Source: an uncultured Eubacterium sp.
GTDB lineage: Bacteria > Bacillota_A > Clostridia > Lachnospirales > Lachnospiraceae
NCBI GenBank assembly: GCA_910589045.1
Contig: CAJUSH010000059.1
Coordinates: 1-14,699 of the forward strand
Length of the DNA stretch: 14,699 nucleotides
Direction: 5' to 3'
Position numbers and translations under genes: made by a program. Shown here piece by piece: positions 1 through 6,993 of the stretch (position 1 is the first letter of the stretch; every line of letters starts with the position of its first letter). The notes beneath the pieces were generated by a model. That model was given only the letters and a program-made list of their open reading frames with translations, was not told where the DNA came from and made no database searches.

Positions 1-53
1 AACCCACGTATCCAGCTTGGAAGGCTGGTGTTCTACCATTGAACTACACCCGC
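1..53 (-). tRNA. tRNA-Gly (anticodon TCC), 3' part cut off by window edge
   Basis: Read on the minus strand, the gene begins GCGGGTGTAG at position 53. It has a typical D arm (GTTCAATGGTAGAAC) and an anticodon stem CCAGC/GCTGG around the loop CTTCCAA, which gives anticodon TCC, so it decodes GGA glycine codons. The window ends inside the T arm, so the acceptor 3' half and any further tRNAs downstream are out of view. It has its own promoter (112-140) about 50 nt upstream. Confidence 0.93.
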
Positions 54-111
54 GTGTCAACTGCGTTCATACCGCCGCGCCCGTTTATTCGACCGCCGCA
101 ACGCATTTAAC

Positions 112-140
112 ATTATATGCTACTCTTCCGGAAAAGTCAA
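112..140 (-). promoter_or_regulatory. sigma-A promoter of the tRNA-Gly gene
   Basis: The minus strand reads TTGACT (135-140), 17 nt, TATAAT (112-117), one mismatch from consensus in total. The -35 box begins 2 nt past the yfcE stop codon (142-144). Transcription should start near 105, giving a leader of about 52 nt that would be removed during tRNA 5' processing. Confidence 0.85.
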
Positions 141-141
141 C

Positions 142-636
142 CTATTTTTCCAGAAATTTTAATTCAATCTTCGGCCTGCCCTCCTCGGTGATGGTCAGGA
201 CCCCGTAGCTGGGCTTTCGGTCCGGCTGTCTCGGCCTTGAAATACTGCCGGGATTGGCCACCAGGACACCCTTATGCTCCATCAGAAACGGCCGGTGCGT
301 GTGCCCGAAGAGCGCCACCTGACAGCCGCATGCCTCCGCCGCTTCTAAAAACACCTCCATGCCGGTAGTCACGTAATACTCATGCCCATGGGTCATAAAA
401 ATATGTACATCGCCGATGTCCACCATTGCCTCGCCCGGCAGGTCACTCGCCCAGTCACAGTTCCCGGATACGATATCCACCGGAGTACCGGCAATGTCGC
501 GGATCACGGGATCCCACCCTTCTGTGTCCCCCATGTGGAGCAGCCGCTCAAAGGGTGTCTCCCGCCGGACAGCCTCCCTCAGATTCTCATGCATTCCATG
601 GGTATCACTGATCAGCAAAATTTTTTTCTCTTTCAT
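142..636 (-). CDS. yfcE: YfcE/MJ0936-family metallophosphoesterase
   Basis: A 164-residue cytoplasmic protein of the calcineurin-like phosphoesterase fold, the usual length for the YfcE/MJ0936 family. All five metal-site motifs are visible: DTH at 11-13, GD at 36-37, GNCD at 58-61, THGH at 82-85 and GHTH at 111-114. Family members hydrolyse phosphodiesters in a Mn2+-dependent way in vitro, and the physiological substrate is mostly unknown. The ATG overlaps the rdgB stop by the four bases ATGA, which indicates translational coupling. It is the last protein gene of the operon read from about 5325. Pairing with rdgB suggests a nucleotide clean-up role, but that is only inferred from context. Confidence 0.9.
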   Translation of the reverse strand: MKEKKILLISDTHGMHENLREAVRRETPFERLLHMGDTEGWDPVIRDIAGTPVDIVSGNCDWASDLPGEAMVDIGDVHIFMTHGHEYYVTTGMEVFLEAAEACGCQVALFGHTHRPFLMEHKGVLVANPGSISRPRQPDRKPSYGVLTITEEGRPKIELKFLEK

Positions 637-1226
637 AAGTTTTCCAGCTCCTTGCGCATTGCCCGCAGTGCATTTCCCCTGTGGCTGATTTTATTTTTTT
701 CCTCCGGGGAAAGCTCGGCGGTGGAACATCCGTATTCATCGACATAAAAGATCGGATCGTAGCCAAAGCCGTTGTCTCCTGCGCTTTTCTCACCGATATA
801 GCCCTCGACGGTTCCGCGGACCGTTTTTATGCTTCCGTCCGGCAGAGCCGCCGCGATCGCACACACAAAGCGCGCTGTCCGCTTCTCCTTCGGGACGCCG
901 CCAAGCCGCTCGATCAGCCTTTGGTTTTTGACCTCGTAGGGGGTATCCTCGCCCATATATCGCGCCGAGTAAACCCCCGGCTCCTTATTCAGATAGTCAA
1001 TCTCAAGCCCAGAATCATCCGCCAGCACGATATCGTCCGGGAACAGCCCTGCCACCGCCCGCGCCTTGATCTGCGCATTTTCCTCAAAGGTAGACCCGTT
1101 TTCGACAATATCCGGATCAGCCCCTGCCTCCTTCATGGATAAAATCTCCATTCCCATATCTGACAAAATCATGCGGATCTCCTTCATTTTGTCCGCGTTT
1201 CCCGTCGCAAAAATAATTCTGCTCAT
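633..1226 (-). CDS. rdgB: XTP/dITP pyrophosphatase (RdgB/HAM1 family)
   Basis: A 197-residue protein matching the Ham1/RdgB family along its full length. It has the N-terminal FATGN nucleotide motif (6-10), a GSTFEENA helix start (44-51), ADDSGL (69-74), GDNGFGYDPIF (150-160) and SHRG (181-184). The family hydrolyses dITP, XTP and ITP to the monophosphate plus pyrophosphate and so keeps deaminated purines out of DNA and RNA. The ATG lies 2 nt after the amidase stop, and the gene ends in a 4-nt overlap with the phosphodiesterase gene. No key residue seems to be missing. Confidence 0.95.
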   Translation of the reverse strand: MSRIIFATGNADKMKEIRMILSDMGMEILSMKEAGADPDIVENGSTFEENAQIKARAVAGLFPDDIVLADDSGLEIDYLNKEPGVYSARYMGEDTPYEVKNQRLIERLGGVPKEKRTARFVCAIAAALPDGSIKTVRGTVEGYIGEKSAGDNGFGYDPIFYVDEYGCSTAELSPEEKNKISHRGNALRAMRKELENL

Positions 1227-1228
1227 CG

Positions 1229-2359
1229 TTAAAAGCCCTCCTCAAATGCCTGTAAAATGCCCTCGTAAATGCCCCATGCACATTTTCTCTGATACGCCGC
1301 GTCCGTCAGCCTCGCAAGCTCCGCAGGGTTTGTCATAAAACCCACCTCCACCAGCACCGCCGGCGCCTCACAGGTACGGATTACGTAAATATCGTTCCCC
1401 TTCGTCAGCCCCCGCTTTTTCGAGCCAAGCGCCTCCGTCACCTGCTCCAGCATAATCGTCGCCAGACGCATGGAGCTGTTCCCCTCCGCAGGCTTTGCCT
1501 CGTCGTAGAGCACGGTCGTCCCGTGCACACCCGACGAGCCCTGATAGGAATTGTTATGTATGCTCACGAACAGGTCCGCGCCGATCTCATTCGCAAGCCC
1601 CGAACGGTCCGCAAACATCGGGTCCGAATCGTCAAGTCTCGTGTAATACACACCAATGGAGCCGTCCCCCTCACTGTCAAAAATAGCTTTCAGCTCCTTT
1701 ACGATAGCAAGGTCAATATCCTTCTCCATCACGCCGCCAACCGTCGCCCCCGGCATCTTTGCGCCGTGGCCCGCGTCGATGACCACAAGCTTATCATAGC
1801 GCTCCTGCGGCAGGACAAAGTCAATGTATAAGTACTGCTCCTCCCAGTCCAGTGACATCTCATAAATCTGCTCCATGACCAGCTCTACCGTAGCAGTGCC
1901 TGCCTCCGCATAATAGTTCAAATCCTCGATATGGCTGCTCTTTCCGATCATCGGATAGTTTACCAGATAGTCCTCGCCCGCGCCGCCGATGCTGATGTCA
2001 ATCGTCCGGCTCATATAATTATTTTCAATCGTCACATCATCCCGGGAAACATTTTTCGGAAGCTCCAGCCGCAGCTGCTGCCGGAAATCCAAGGCCTCCA
2101 CCGCCTCCCGGTGCTGCTCCCCCGCAAGCTCCTCGGCAGTCGCCCGCGCCTGCTCGGTCATGTAATCCAAAATCTCGACACCCGAGAGCATCGCCAGCAT
2201 CTCCTCGCGCTCCCTGCGCTCCCTGCGGGCCCGAAGCTGCCTTGCCACATACTCCTCGGCCTGCACCTCCAGCATCGGCAGATAATAAAGCCCCGAACAG
2301 ATCAGGATCGCGAGACACGCCACGAGAAGCGACATATTACGCACAAATTTTTCTTCCAT
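1229..2359 (-). CDS. membrane-anchored N-acetylmuramoyl-L-alanine amidase (Amidase_3)
   Basis: A 376-residue protein. Residues 9-29 form one hydrophobic segment without a clear signal-peptidase site, so it is probably a signal anchor. Residues 35-90 are very rich in Arg, Glu and Ala and likely helical or coiled. Residues about 95-185 look like a beta-rich AMIN-like linker that I cannot assign firmly. The catalytic domain (about 190-373) has the four expected zinc/catalytic residues: H198 in DAGHG, E212, H268 in SIHNN and E338 in VEVGFMTN. Such enzymes cut the amide bond between MurNAc and L-Ala in peptidoglycan. The start codon directly abuts the stop of the upstream peptidase gene (0 nt gap), so the two are probably made together at the cell surface. 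The R/E-rich region between membrane and enzyme is unusual. Confidence 0.9.
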   Translation of the reverse strand: MEEKFVRNMSLLVACLAILICSGLYYLPMLEVQAEEYVARQLRARRERREREEMLAMLSGVEILDYMTEQARATAEELAGEQHREAVEALDFRQQLRLELPKNVSRDDVTIENNYMSRTIDISIGGAGEDYLVNYPMIGKSSHIEDLNYYAEAGTATVELVMEQIYEMSLDWEEQYLYIDFVLPQERYDKLVVIDAGHGAKMPGATVGGVMEKDIDLAIVKELKAIFDSEGDGSIGVYYTRLDDSDPMFADRSGLANEIGADLFVSIHNNSYQGSSGVHGTTVLYDEAKPAEGNSSMRLATIMLEQVTEALGSKKRGLTKGNDIYVIRTCEAPAVLVEVGFMTNPAELARLTDAAYQRKCAWGIYEGILQAFEEGF

Positions 2360-4081
2360 TTACGATTCCTCTCTGATCGAGCTGTACGCCTTGATGCAGA
2401 GGTTGCTCTGCGCCTGTTCCTCCACCCGGTTCCACTGGCTGCCGCGGATACTGATGTAGCCCTCCCCGTCCGTGATATCCACGTTTTTCGTCAGCTCGTC
2501 CGCCACATATTCAACCGCCATCGGATACACCGCATTCGGCGTCGTGATATAGAGCATAATCGCAAAGCGCTCTCCCTCCTCCACGTCCACCGGACGGTTA
2601 AATCGAATCGTGTAATAGCCCGCGTTCGCAAGCTTCCCCTCCGCAACCTTAATCCGGTTTTTGGCATCGAGGCTTTTGCTGTCTACAAAATTTTTCACAA
2701 CATAAATATCGTAGGAGGTATCCTTCCCGGTCGCATAAAAGCCTGCTGCCTCGACCTGCTCCCGCTCCTTTGCCCGAAACACATTCGCACCGTAAATACT
2801 CTCCCGCTCATAGCCCATCTGTCCGACCCAGCCGCACAGGTCGGACTGGTAGATCCGGTCAAAATTATCCACGTCCTCCACCTTCGTGTAGACGACATTG
2901 TGCATCCCGATATTGGAATCATAATAAGAAATGTAAAAAACACCCTTATCCCCGAAGGACGTCCCCCAGCTGTTCTGACAGATAAAAGCACCGTCCTCCA
3001 CCGGCGGCGTGGAAAAATTTTCCTTCGGGTAGGAATCGTCCCATCCGATGATCACGACGTCGTGGTTTGGCTTTTCCCTGCCCTGATAGCAGTATGCCTT
3101 CTTCTTTTTGTTATAATATTCGCTCGTGCTCTCGGAGCTTTCAAGGGTCGTGTAGATCGACGTCTGCACACCGCCGTATTTGAACACGGCCTCCTTGATC
3201 TTCTGCTGGTCGCCGGATTCCATCACCTGCATTTCCTGCACATGCTTGACGGCAGTCAGTGACGGGTCGCTCTTCCCGTCCCCGTAGGGGTCATCCTCCT
3301 CCAGCACCGGTCCCTGCCACGACGACAAATATGCCATGGACATGGTGTAATCGCCGCCGTCGTCCGGCTCCTGCCCGAAGCTGTTGCACAGCGTCATGTG
3401 ATCCTGCGCAAACTCAAGCTCCTCCTCAGGAAGCAGACGGGATTCCAGTGCCGTGAGCGTCGCAAACGCCCAGCAGGTGCCGGATGCGCCCTGGTCCTCC
3501 ACTCCGGAAATGCGCCCCTGCTCCCGCAGGTCATACTTATATGGAAGAAATCCCTCTTCCCCCATCGTGTCAACGCTGACCGCCCGGTTCTGCGCCATAT
3601 CCCACTCGTAATCATATCCCAGCAGGTCGGCCAGGTCACCCATTCCCACGTAAAAATCCTGCCCGTCCCGCGTCATCGGCGACGTAAGCGCGACCTCCTT
3701 CCCGCCCACCATGCACGTATCCGCGCCGACGGCAAACGAGATCGACAGCTCACGCTTCTGCAGCACCAGCTCATGCTCCCCGTAAATGCGGGCACTGCAA
3801 TTGAAGCTGTCCCGCAAAATGCTTACCGGTACCATAAGCTGCAAATGCTCATCCATATACAGAGACGTGTTTTCGCTGCTGTAGCTCCTGCCGCCGATAT
3901 TTAGTGTGATGACATTGTCGTTCACACTCGCGGCAATGAGCGGGTTCCAGTCCTCCTCGTTAAGCTGCGCCCCGCGAAACGCCTCCACCTCCGTGATCTC
4001 CCGGACGGAATTATTAAATTTTCCCAATATAAACAGAAATAGTAGTGCCGTAAAAAAAATATATCGCCTGGAATAACGCAT
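2360..4081 (-). CDS. papain-like (C1) surface peptidase with copper-amine-oxidase-like N-terminus and lectin-like C-terminus
   Basis: 573 residues from the ATG at 4081, chosen because a GAGG site lies just upstream and the hydrophobic segment (residues 8-20) follows at once. A GTG at 4129 would add 16 residues but lies inside the upstream gene and gives no better ribosome site. Residues about 55-170 show two stalk-like repeats of the copper amine oxidase N-terminal type (VPVSILRDSF and DLADLLGYDYEWD). The C1 peptidase domain (about 180-400) has the oxyanion Q197 in EDQGASGTCWAF, nucleophile C203, H340 in NHDVVIIGWDD and N370 in CQNSWG. The last ~165 residues resemble the lectin-like domain found after such peptidases. 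It should act outside the cell, anchored by the N-terminus; no pro-region is evident. The target is unknown. It directly abuts the amidase gene. Confidence 0.88.
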   Translation of the reverse strand: MRYSRRYIFFTALLFLFILGKFNNSVREITEVEAFRGAQLNEEDWNPLIAASVNDNVITLNIGGRSYSSENTSLYMDEHLQLMVPVSILRDSFNCSARIYGEHELVLQKRELSISFAVGADTCMVGGKEVALTSPMTRDGQDFYVGMGDLADLLGYDYEWDMAQNRAVSVDTMGEEGFLPYKYDLREQGRISGVEDQGASGTCWAFATLTALESRLLPEEELEFAQDHMTLCNSFGQEPDDGGDYTMSMAYLSSWQGPVLEEDDPYGDGKSDPSLTAVKHVQEMQVMESGDQQKIKEAVFKYGGVQTSIYTTLESSESTSEYYNKKKKAYCYQGREKPNHDVVIIGWDDSYPKENFSTPPVEDGAFICQNSWGTSFGDKGVFYISYYDSNIGMHNVVYTKVEDVDNFDRIYQSDLCGWVGQMGYERESIYGANVFRAKEREQVEAAGFYATGKDTSYDIYVVKNFVDSKSLDAKNRIKVAEGKLANAGYYTIRFNRPVDVEEGERFAIMLYITTPNAVYPMAVEYVADELTKNVDITDGEGYISIRGSQWNRVEEQAQSNLCIKAYSSIREES

Positions 4082-4091
4082 ACTGCCTCTT

Positions 4092-5249
4092 TTATCCTCT
4101 GTTCTGCGGCCGCTTTGGCGGCTTTGCACCGAGAAACTGGTAAAAATAAGTACGGATCATGCCGTTGTAGAGCTTGCGGTTTTTGTCTGCCCTTCGCCCG
4201 ATACAGCGCTCGGCATCCTCATAGCTCGTGATTACATACATCGACCAGTCCTCGAGCCGTTCATATGCCTCCCCGATCTGTCTGTAAAGCGCGGGCAGTG
4301 CTTCCTTCTCCTCAAGCCGTTCGCCGTAGGGCGGATTCGTGATAAGAAAACCGTATTTTTTCGGATGGTTCATCTGCGCAATGGGCCGCTGCTGGAAATG
4401 AATCAGCTTTTCCACCCCCGCGCGGCGCGCATTTTCCCGTGCCACAGCGATCACACGCCCGTCGATATCGTAGCCCTGTATCACAGTCTCCGGCTCCGGG
4501 ATGATTAGCTCCTGCGCCTCCTCCCGGCAATCGCACCACAGGCTCTCCGGGATTAAATTATTCCATTTTTGGGATAAAAAGTCACGGCTCATCCCGGGCG
4601 CGATACCCGCCGCCATCATCGCCGCCTCGATGGGAAAGGTGCCGCTCCCGCAAAACGGGTCCACCAAAATACGGCCGGCGCGCCACGGCGTGAGCATGAT
4701 CAGCGCAGCCGCCAGCGTTTCCGAGAGCGGTGCCGTGCCTGCCTGCGTCCGGTAGCCCCGCTTATGGAGCGATGCGCCGCTCGTATCCAGTGCGACCACG
4801 ACCTCATCCTTCATGAGAAAGACCCGCAGCGGATAATCCGCCCCGTCCTCGGCAAACCACTCCACTGAAAAATGCTCCTTCAAGCGCTCCACCACCGCTT
4901 TTTTTACGATGGACTGGATATCCGAAGGGCTGAAAAGCCGGCTCTTGACCGAGGATGCTTTTTTTACCCAGAAGCGCGCGTTTTTCGGCAGATAGTCCTC
5001 CCAGGGCAGTGCGCGAACCCCCTCAAACAGCTCGTCAAAGGTGCCTGCGTAAAATCTGCCGACTTCAATGAGCACGCGCTCGGCCGTTCGCAGAAAGAGA
5101 TTCGCACGGCAGACCGCCTCCGCGTCCCCCGTGAAGCTCACCCTTCCGTCCTCCACCCGTGTAATCTCGTAGCCCAGATCGTAGATTTCTCTCTTCAGTA
5201 CTGCCTCCAGCCCAAAATGGCACGGGGCAATCAGTTCATATGTCCGCAT
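4092..5249 (-). CDS. THUMP-domain class I SAM-dependent RNA methyltransferase (RlmL-N/YpsC type)
   Basis: 385 residues, typical for single-copy YpsC-like proteins of Firmicutes. Residues about 1-60 form the N-terminal ferredoxin-like part (YELIAPCHFGLEAVLKREI), about 60-155 the THUMP RNA-binding domain and 165-370 the Rossmann methylase. SAM-binding motif I is VDPFCGSGTFPIEA (196-209); the catalytic motif IV is NPPYGERL (305-312), which fits an N2-guanine methylase. The E. coli relative RlmL makes m2G2445 in 23S rRNA; equivalence here is inferred. The ATG at 5249 has AAGGGG upstream. It is the first gene of the operon, with a promoter at 5331-5360. Confidence 0.92.
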   Translation of the reverse strand: MRTYELIAPCHFGLEAVLKREIYDLGYEITRVEDGRVSFTGDAEAVCRANLFLRTAERVLIEVGRFYAGTFDELFEGVRALPWEDYLPKNARFWVKKASSVKSRLFSPSDIQSIVKKAVVERLKEHFSVEWFAEDGADYPLRVFLMKDEVVVALDTSGASLHKRGYRTQAGTAPLSETLAAALIMLTPWRAGRILVDPFCGSGTFPIEAAMMAAGIAPGMSRDFLSQKWNNLIPESLWCDCREEAQELIIPEPETVIQGYDIDGRVIAVARENARRAGVEKLIHFQQRPIAQMNHPKKYGFLITNPPYGERLEEKEALPALYRQIGEAYERLEDWSMYVITSYEDAERCIGRRADKNRKLYNGMIRTYFYQFLGAKPPKRPQNRG

Positions 5250-5330
5250 CGCTTCCCCTTACTTTTATCGTTGTTCATGTACTTTACAAATATGAATTTT
5301 GACGCACGCGCCAACTGTTCGTATTCTTTC

Positions 5331-5360
5331 ATAATAAGCCATACCGGTTTTATGTGTCAA
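5331..5360 (-). promoter_or_regulatory. sigma-A promoter of the methyltransferase-peptidase-amidase-rdgB-yfcE operon
   Basis: The minus strand reads TTGACA (5355-5360), 18 nt, TATTAT (5331-5336). Transcription should start near 5324, leaving about 75 nt of leader before the methylase ATG. The rest of the 184-base gap up to the rhodanese stop holds only a weak stem (AACCTG/CAGGTT, around 5375-5398) that might end the rhodanese transcript. Confidence 0.7.
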
Positions 5361-5433
5361 TCACCAATTTCTACAAACCTGCTGTCTGAATCAGGTTCTC
5401 CCGCAGCCCCTGCAAGGCTTTGGTCCGAATACT

Positions 5434-5718
5434 TCACCGCCTTCCCACGCCGCCGATGAGCGAGGCTACCTGAAAGCCTCTGCTGCCAAGATAGCGGGCC
5501 GCCAGAATGCTCTCGTTTCCGTGACTGCAATAGAGCAGAATCCGCATGGAATGGTCCAGCTCAACCGCCCACGCCTCTATGTGGTCATAGCTTTTGTTCA
5601 CGGCCCCTGAAATATGCCAGCGGCGATAGTCCTCTGGCTCACGCAGGTCGATCAGCATCACCCTGCCCCGTGTCATTGCACGGCGAAACTCATCCTTTGA
5701 TAACAATTGATAACGCAT
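5434..5718 (-). CDS. single-domain rhodanese-like protein
   Basis: A 94-residue protein covering one rhodanese domain. Visible are the N-terminal DLREPEDY (24-31), HISGAVN (35-41), the active-site loop CSHGNES (64-70) with cysteine C64, and the closing LIGG (87-90). Such proteins carry persulfide sulfur on the cysteine, and the physiological acceptor is usually unknown. The start has GGGAGG 6-7 nt upstream. The protein stops directly after GGVGRR, slightly short of the aromatic residue that usually ends the last helix. It is preceded by a hairpin with a U-rich tail and may have its own promoter (5798-5826). The nearby cysK-like gene is another sulfur-related gene, but the two are not in one operon. 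Confidence 0.85.
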   Translation of the reverse strand: MRYQLLSKDEFRRAMTRGRVMLIDLREPEDYRRWHISGAVNKSYDHIEAWAVELDHSMRILLYCSHGNESILAARYLGSRGFQVASLIGGVGRR

Positions 5719-5730
5719 ATGTGCCTCCCT

Positions 5731-5787
5731 TGAAATTAAAAGCAGACCGGCAAAGGGTTTTGTCGATGCCTTTTGCTGATCTGCTTT
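5731..5787 (-). terminator. hairpin with U-rich tail between the Asn-repeat gene and the rhodanese gene
   Basis: On the minus strand AAAGCAGA (5780-5787) pairs with TCTGCTTT (5739-5746), and an inner GCAAAAGG/CCTTTGC stem extends it. The hairpin is followed by TTTTAATTT (5731-5739). It can end the Asn-repeat transcript. If the promoter at 5798-5826 is real, the hairpin lies in the rhodanese leader and could attenuate it. Confidence 0.6.
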
Positions 5788-5797
5788 CCTTTTACTT

Positions 5798-5826
5798 ATT
5801 TTATGCGGTTATCAAAAAGCTGTGAG
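5798..5826 (-). promoter_or_regulatory. possible promoter of the rhodanese gene
   Basis: The minus strand reads CTCACA (5821-5826), 17 nt, TAAAAT (5798-5803): 4/6 and 5/6 matches to sigma-A boxes. The start would be near 5791, just ahead of the hairpin at 5739-5787. Confidence 0.4.
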
Positions 5827-5856
5827 CCCTGCACCAGTTTGAAATCGGCGCAAGAC

Positions 5857-6096
5857 TTAGTAACGGTTTGCCGCATCATAAGCGTTGCCGGTCTTGTTGC
5901 TTGCATTCTTGGAATTGCTTGCATTCTTCGCGTTGCTTGCATTCGACGCGTTCTTTGCATTGGATGCATTGGATGCATTGGATGCATTGGATGCGTTGCT
6001 TGCATTGGATGCATTACTTGCGTTGGATGCGTTGCCTGCATTCTTTGCATTTGTGCTGTTCGAGCAGTTTGACTCATTTGAATAATTCTTCGCCAT
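5857..6096 (-). CDS. 79-residue protein with Asn at every third position (N-A-S tandem repeats), function unknown
   Basis: A small hydrophilic protein. Asn occurs at every third residue from position 4 to 67 without a break (22 triplets), mostly as NAS with some NAK; residues 22-45 are eight perfect NAS triplets. The short ends (MAK and GNAYDAANRY) fall outside the period. There is no signal peptide, no membrane segment and a single Cys (C11). The start is well supported by a perfect AGGAGG (6106-6111) 9 nt before the ATG, although no other frame clue exists. I recognise no named family. Low-complexity small proteins of this sort occur in Clostridia, and a spore- or surface-related role is conceivable but not shown. 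The gene is divergent from upp and has a terminator-like hairpin after it. Confidence 0.7.
   Translation of the reverse strand: MAKNYSNESNCSNSTNAKNAGNASNASNASNASNASNASNASNASNAKNASNASNAKNASNSKNASNKTGNAYDAANRY
5890..6087 (-). repeat. 9-bp tandem repeat array coding Asn-Ala-Ser triplets
   Basis: On the plus strand the unit is GCATTGGAT, with four perfect head-to-tail copies at 5957-5992. Variants such as GCGTTGCTT and GCATTACTT lie on both sides and keep the 9-nt period in phase with the reading frame. Synonymous changes between copies (AAT GCA TCC against AAC GCA AGC) show that older copies have drifted while the core is recent. Confidence 0.85.
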
Positions 6097-6126
6097 GATG
6101 AATGACCTCCTGATTCAATAAATGTT

Positions 6127-6210
6127 TGTAACAATACGTGTGTTACAGTTGTTTTCACAGTCCGAAGTATTTCGAACTACTACACGCATAGTATTCACCC
6201 GAAAGAATAC
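6127..6210. promoter_or_regulatory. two inverted repeats in the divergent upp / Asn-repeat control region
   Basis: TGTAACA (6127-6133) and TGTTACA (6141-6147) form a perfect 7-bp inverted repeat with a 7-nt centre. GTATTC (6191-6196) and GAATAC (6205-6210) form a second with an 8-nt centre. The region (6097-6275) is AT-rich and must hold promoters for both genes. These could be operators or short RNA stems; no regulator is identifiable. Confidence 0.4.
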
Positions 6211-6237
6211 AAATATACTTCCATATTTTGTTAAATG

Positions 6238-6246
6238 TGATACACT
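6238..6246 (+). promoter_or_regulatory. possible extended -10 of upp
   Basis: TGATACACT matches an extended -10 (TGn plus TACACT). Only a weak -35 (CTTCCA, 6218-6223) lies 17 nt upstream. The start would be near 6253, about 23 nt before the upp ATG. An alternative TATTAT at 6246 would put the start too close to the ribosome site. Confidence 0.35.
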
Positions 6247-6275
6247 ATTATAAAACATTTGAGGAGGACAACCCT

Positions 6276-6905
6276 ATGGAAAACGTAACCTTTTTCGACC
6301 ATCCCCTGTTACAGCACAAAATCTCCATGCTGCGGGACGAAAACACCGGAACAAATGAATTTCGCAGACTGGTGGAGGAGATCGCCATGCTCATGGCGTA
6401 TGAGGCGCTGCGGGATCTGCCCACCGAGGACGTAGAGGTCAAGACCCCCATTGAGTCCTGTCTCACACCTATGATCACCGGAAAAAAGCTGGCGATCGTG
6501 CCGATCCTGCGCGCCGGACTCGGCATGGTAAACGGCATCCTCGCACTTGTTCCCTCCGCAAAGGTAGGCCATATCGGCCTTTACCGGGATCCCGATACCC
6601 ATAAGCCCCACGAGTATTACTGCAAGCTGCCCGCGCCCATTGAGCAGCGCACCATCGTCGTCGTTGATCCGATGCTTGCCACCGGCGGCTCCGGCTCCGA
6701 CGCCGTAAGCATGATCAAGCAGCACGGCGGAAAGCACATTAAATTTATGGCGATCATCGCCGCACCTGAGGGCCTGGAGCGCCTGCACAGGGACCATCCG
6801 GACGCGCAGATCTATGTCGGGCATCTCGACCGCTGCCTAAACGACCACGCCTACATCTGCCCGGGACTCGGGGATGCGGGGGACCGGATTTTCGGGACGA
6901 AATAA
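6276..6905 (+). CDS. upp: uracil phosphoribosyltransferase
   Basis: 209 residues from the ATG at 6276, the standard length of the family. The start is fixed by GAGGAGG at 6261-6267, 8 nt upstream; a longer reading from 6228 has no ribosome site. Visible motifs are PILRAGLGM (76-84), the PRPP loop VDPMLATGGS (130-139) and the uracil-binding C-terminus YICPGLGDAGDRIFGT (193-208). It joins uracil to PRPP, giving UMP and pyrophosphate in the pyrimidine salvage pathway. It is transcribed alone on the plus strand, with a strong hairpin after it. No uracil permease or PyrR gene is adjacent in the window. Confidence 0.97.
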   Translation: MENVTFFDHPLLQHKISMLRDENTGTNEFRRLVEEIAMLMAYEALRDLPTEDVEVKTPIESCLTPMITGKKLAIVPILRAGLGMVNGILALVPSAKVGHIGLYRDPDTHKPHEYYCKLPAPIEQRTIVVVDPMLATGGSGSDAVSMIKQHGGKHIKFMAIIAAPEGLERLHRDHPDAQIYVGHLDRCLNDHAYICPGLGDAGDRIFGTK

Positions 6906-6936
6906 CACACAAAGTGAGCTTCTGATAAACAGATCC

Positions 6937-6962
6937 GGGGCAGAGGGATTCCCCTCTGCCCC
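6937..6962. terminator. bidirectional hairpin between convergent upp and trpB2
   Basis: GGGGCAGAGGG pairs perfectly with CCCTCTGCCCC (11 bp, loop ATTC). The tails on both sides are only moderately U-rich (ATTCACTGCTTTCTT on the plus strand), so termination may rely mainly on stem strength. It lies between two converging genes. Confidence 0.75.
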
Positions 6963-6993
6963 ATTCACTGCTTTCTTAATCCATTCTTTCTTT

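Noticed and set aside
55..60. TTGACA immediately upstream of the tRNA-Gly 5' end
   Set aside because: As a -35 box it would place the start inside the tRNA; the promoter at 112-140 is well placed and near consensus.
1931..3262. Long plus-strand open frame (443 codons) opposite the peptidase and amidase genes
   Set aside because: It is rich in His, Leu, Arg and Pro as expected for the antisense of GC-rich coding DNA, spans the border of two well-supported minus-strand genes and resembles no family.
5405..5470. Frameshift at the end of the rhodanese gene (another frame reads AWEGGEV after LIGG)
   Set aside because: The domain already contains its core and active site, and the alternative tail ends after about 20 residues without a family match I can name. 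It is left as a possibility only.
5796..6158. Alternative minus- and plus-strand frames over the 9-bp repeats (His-Pro-Met or Leu-Asp-Ala repeats)
   Set aside because: All frames stay open because the unit is a multiple of three; only the Asn-repeat frame has an AGGAGG at proper distance and sensible non-repeat ends.
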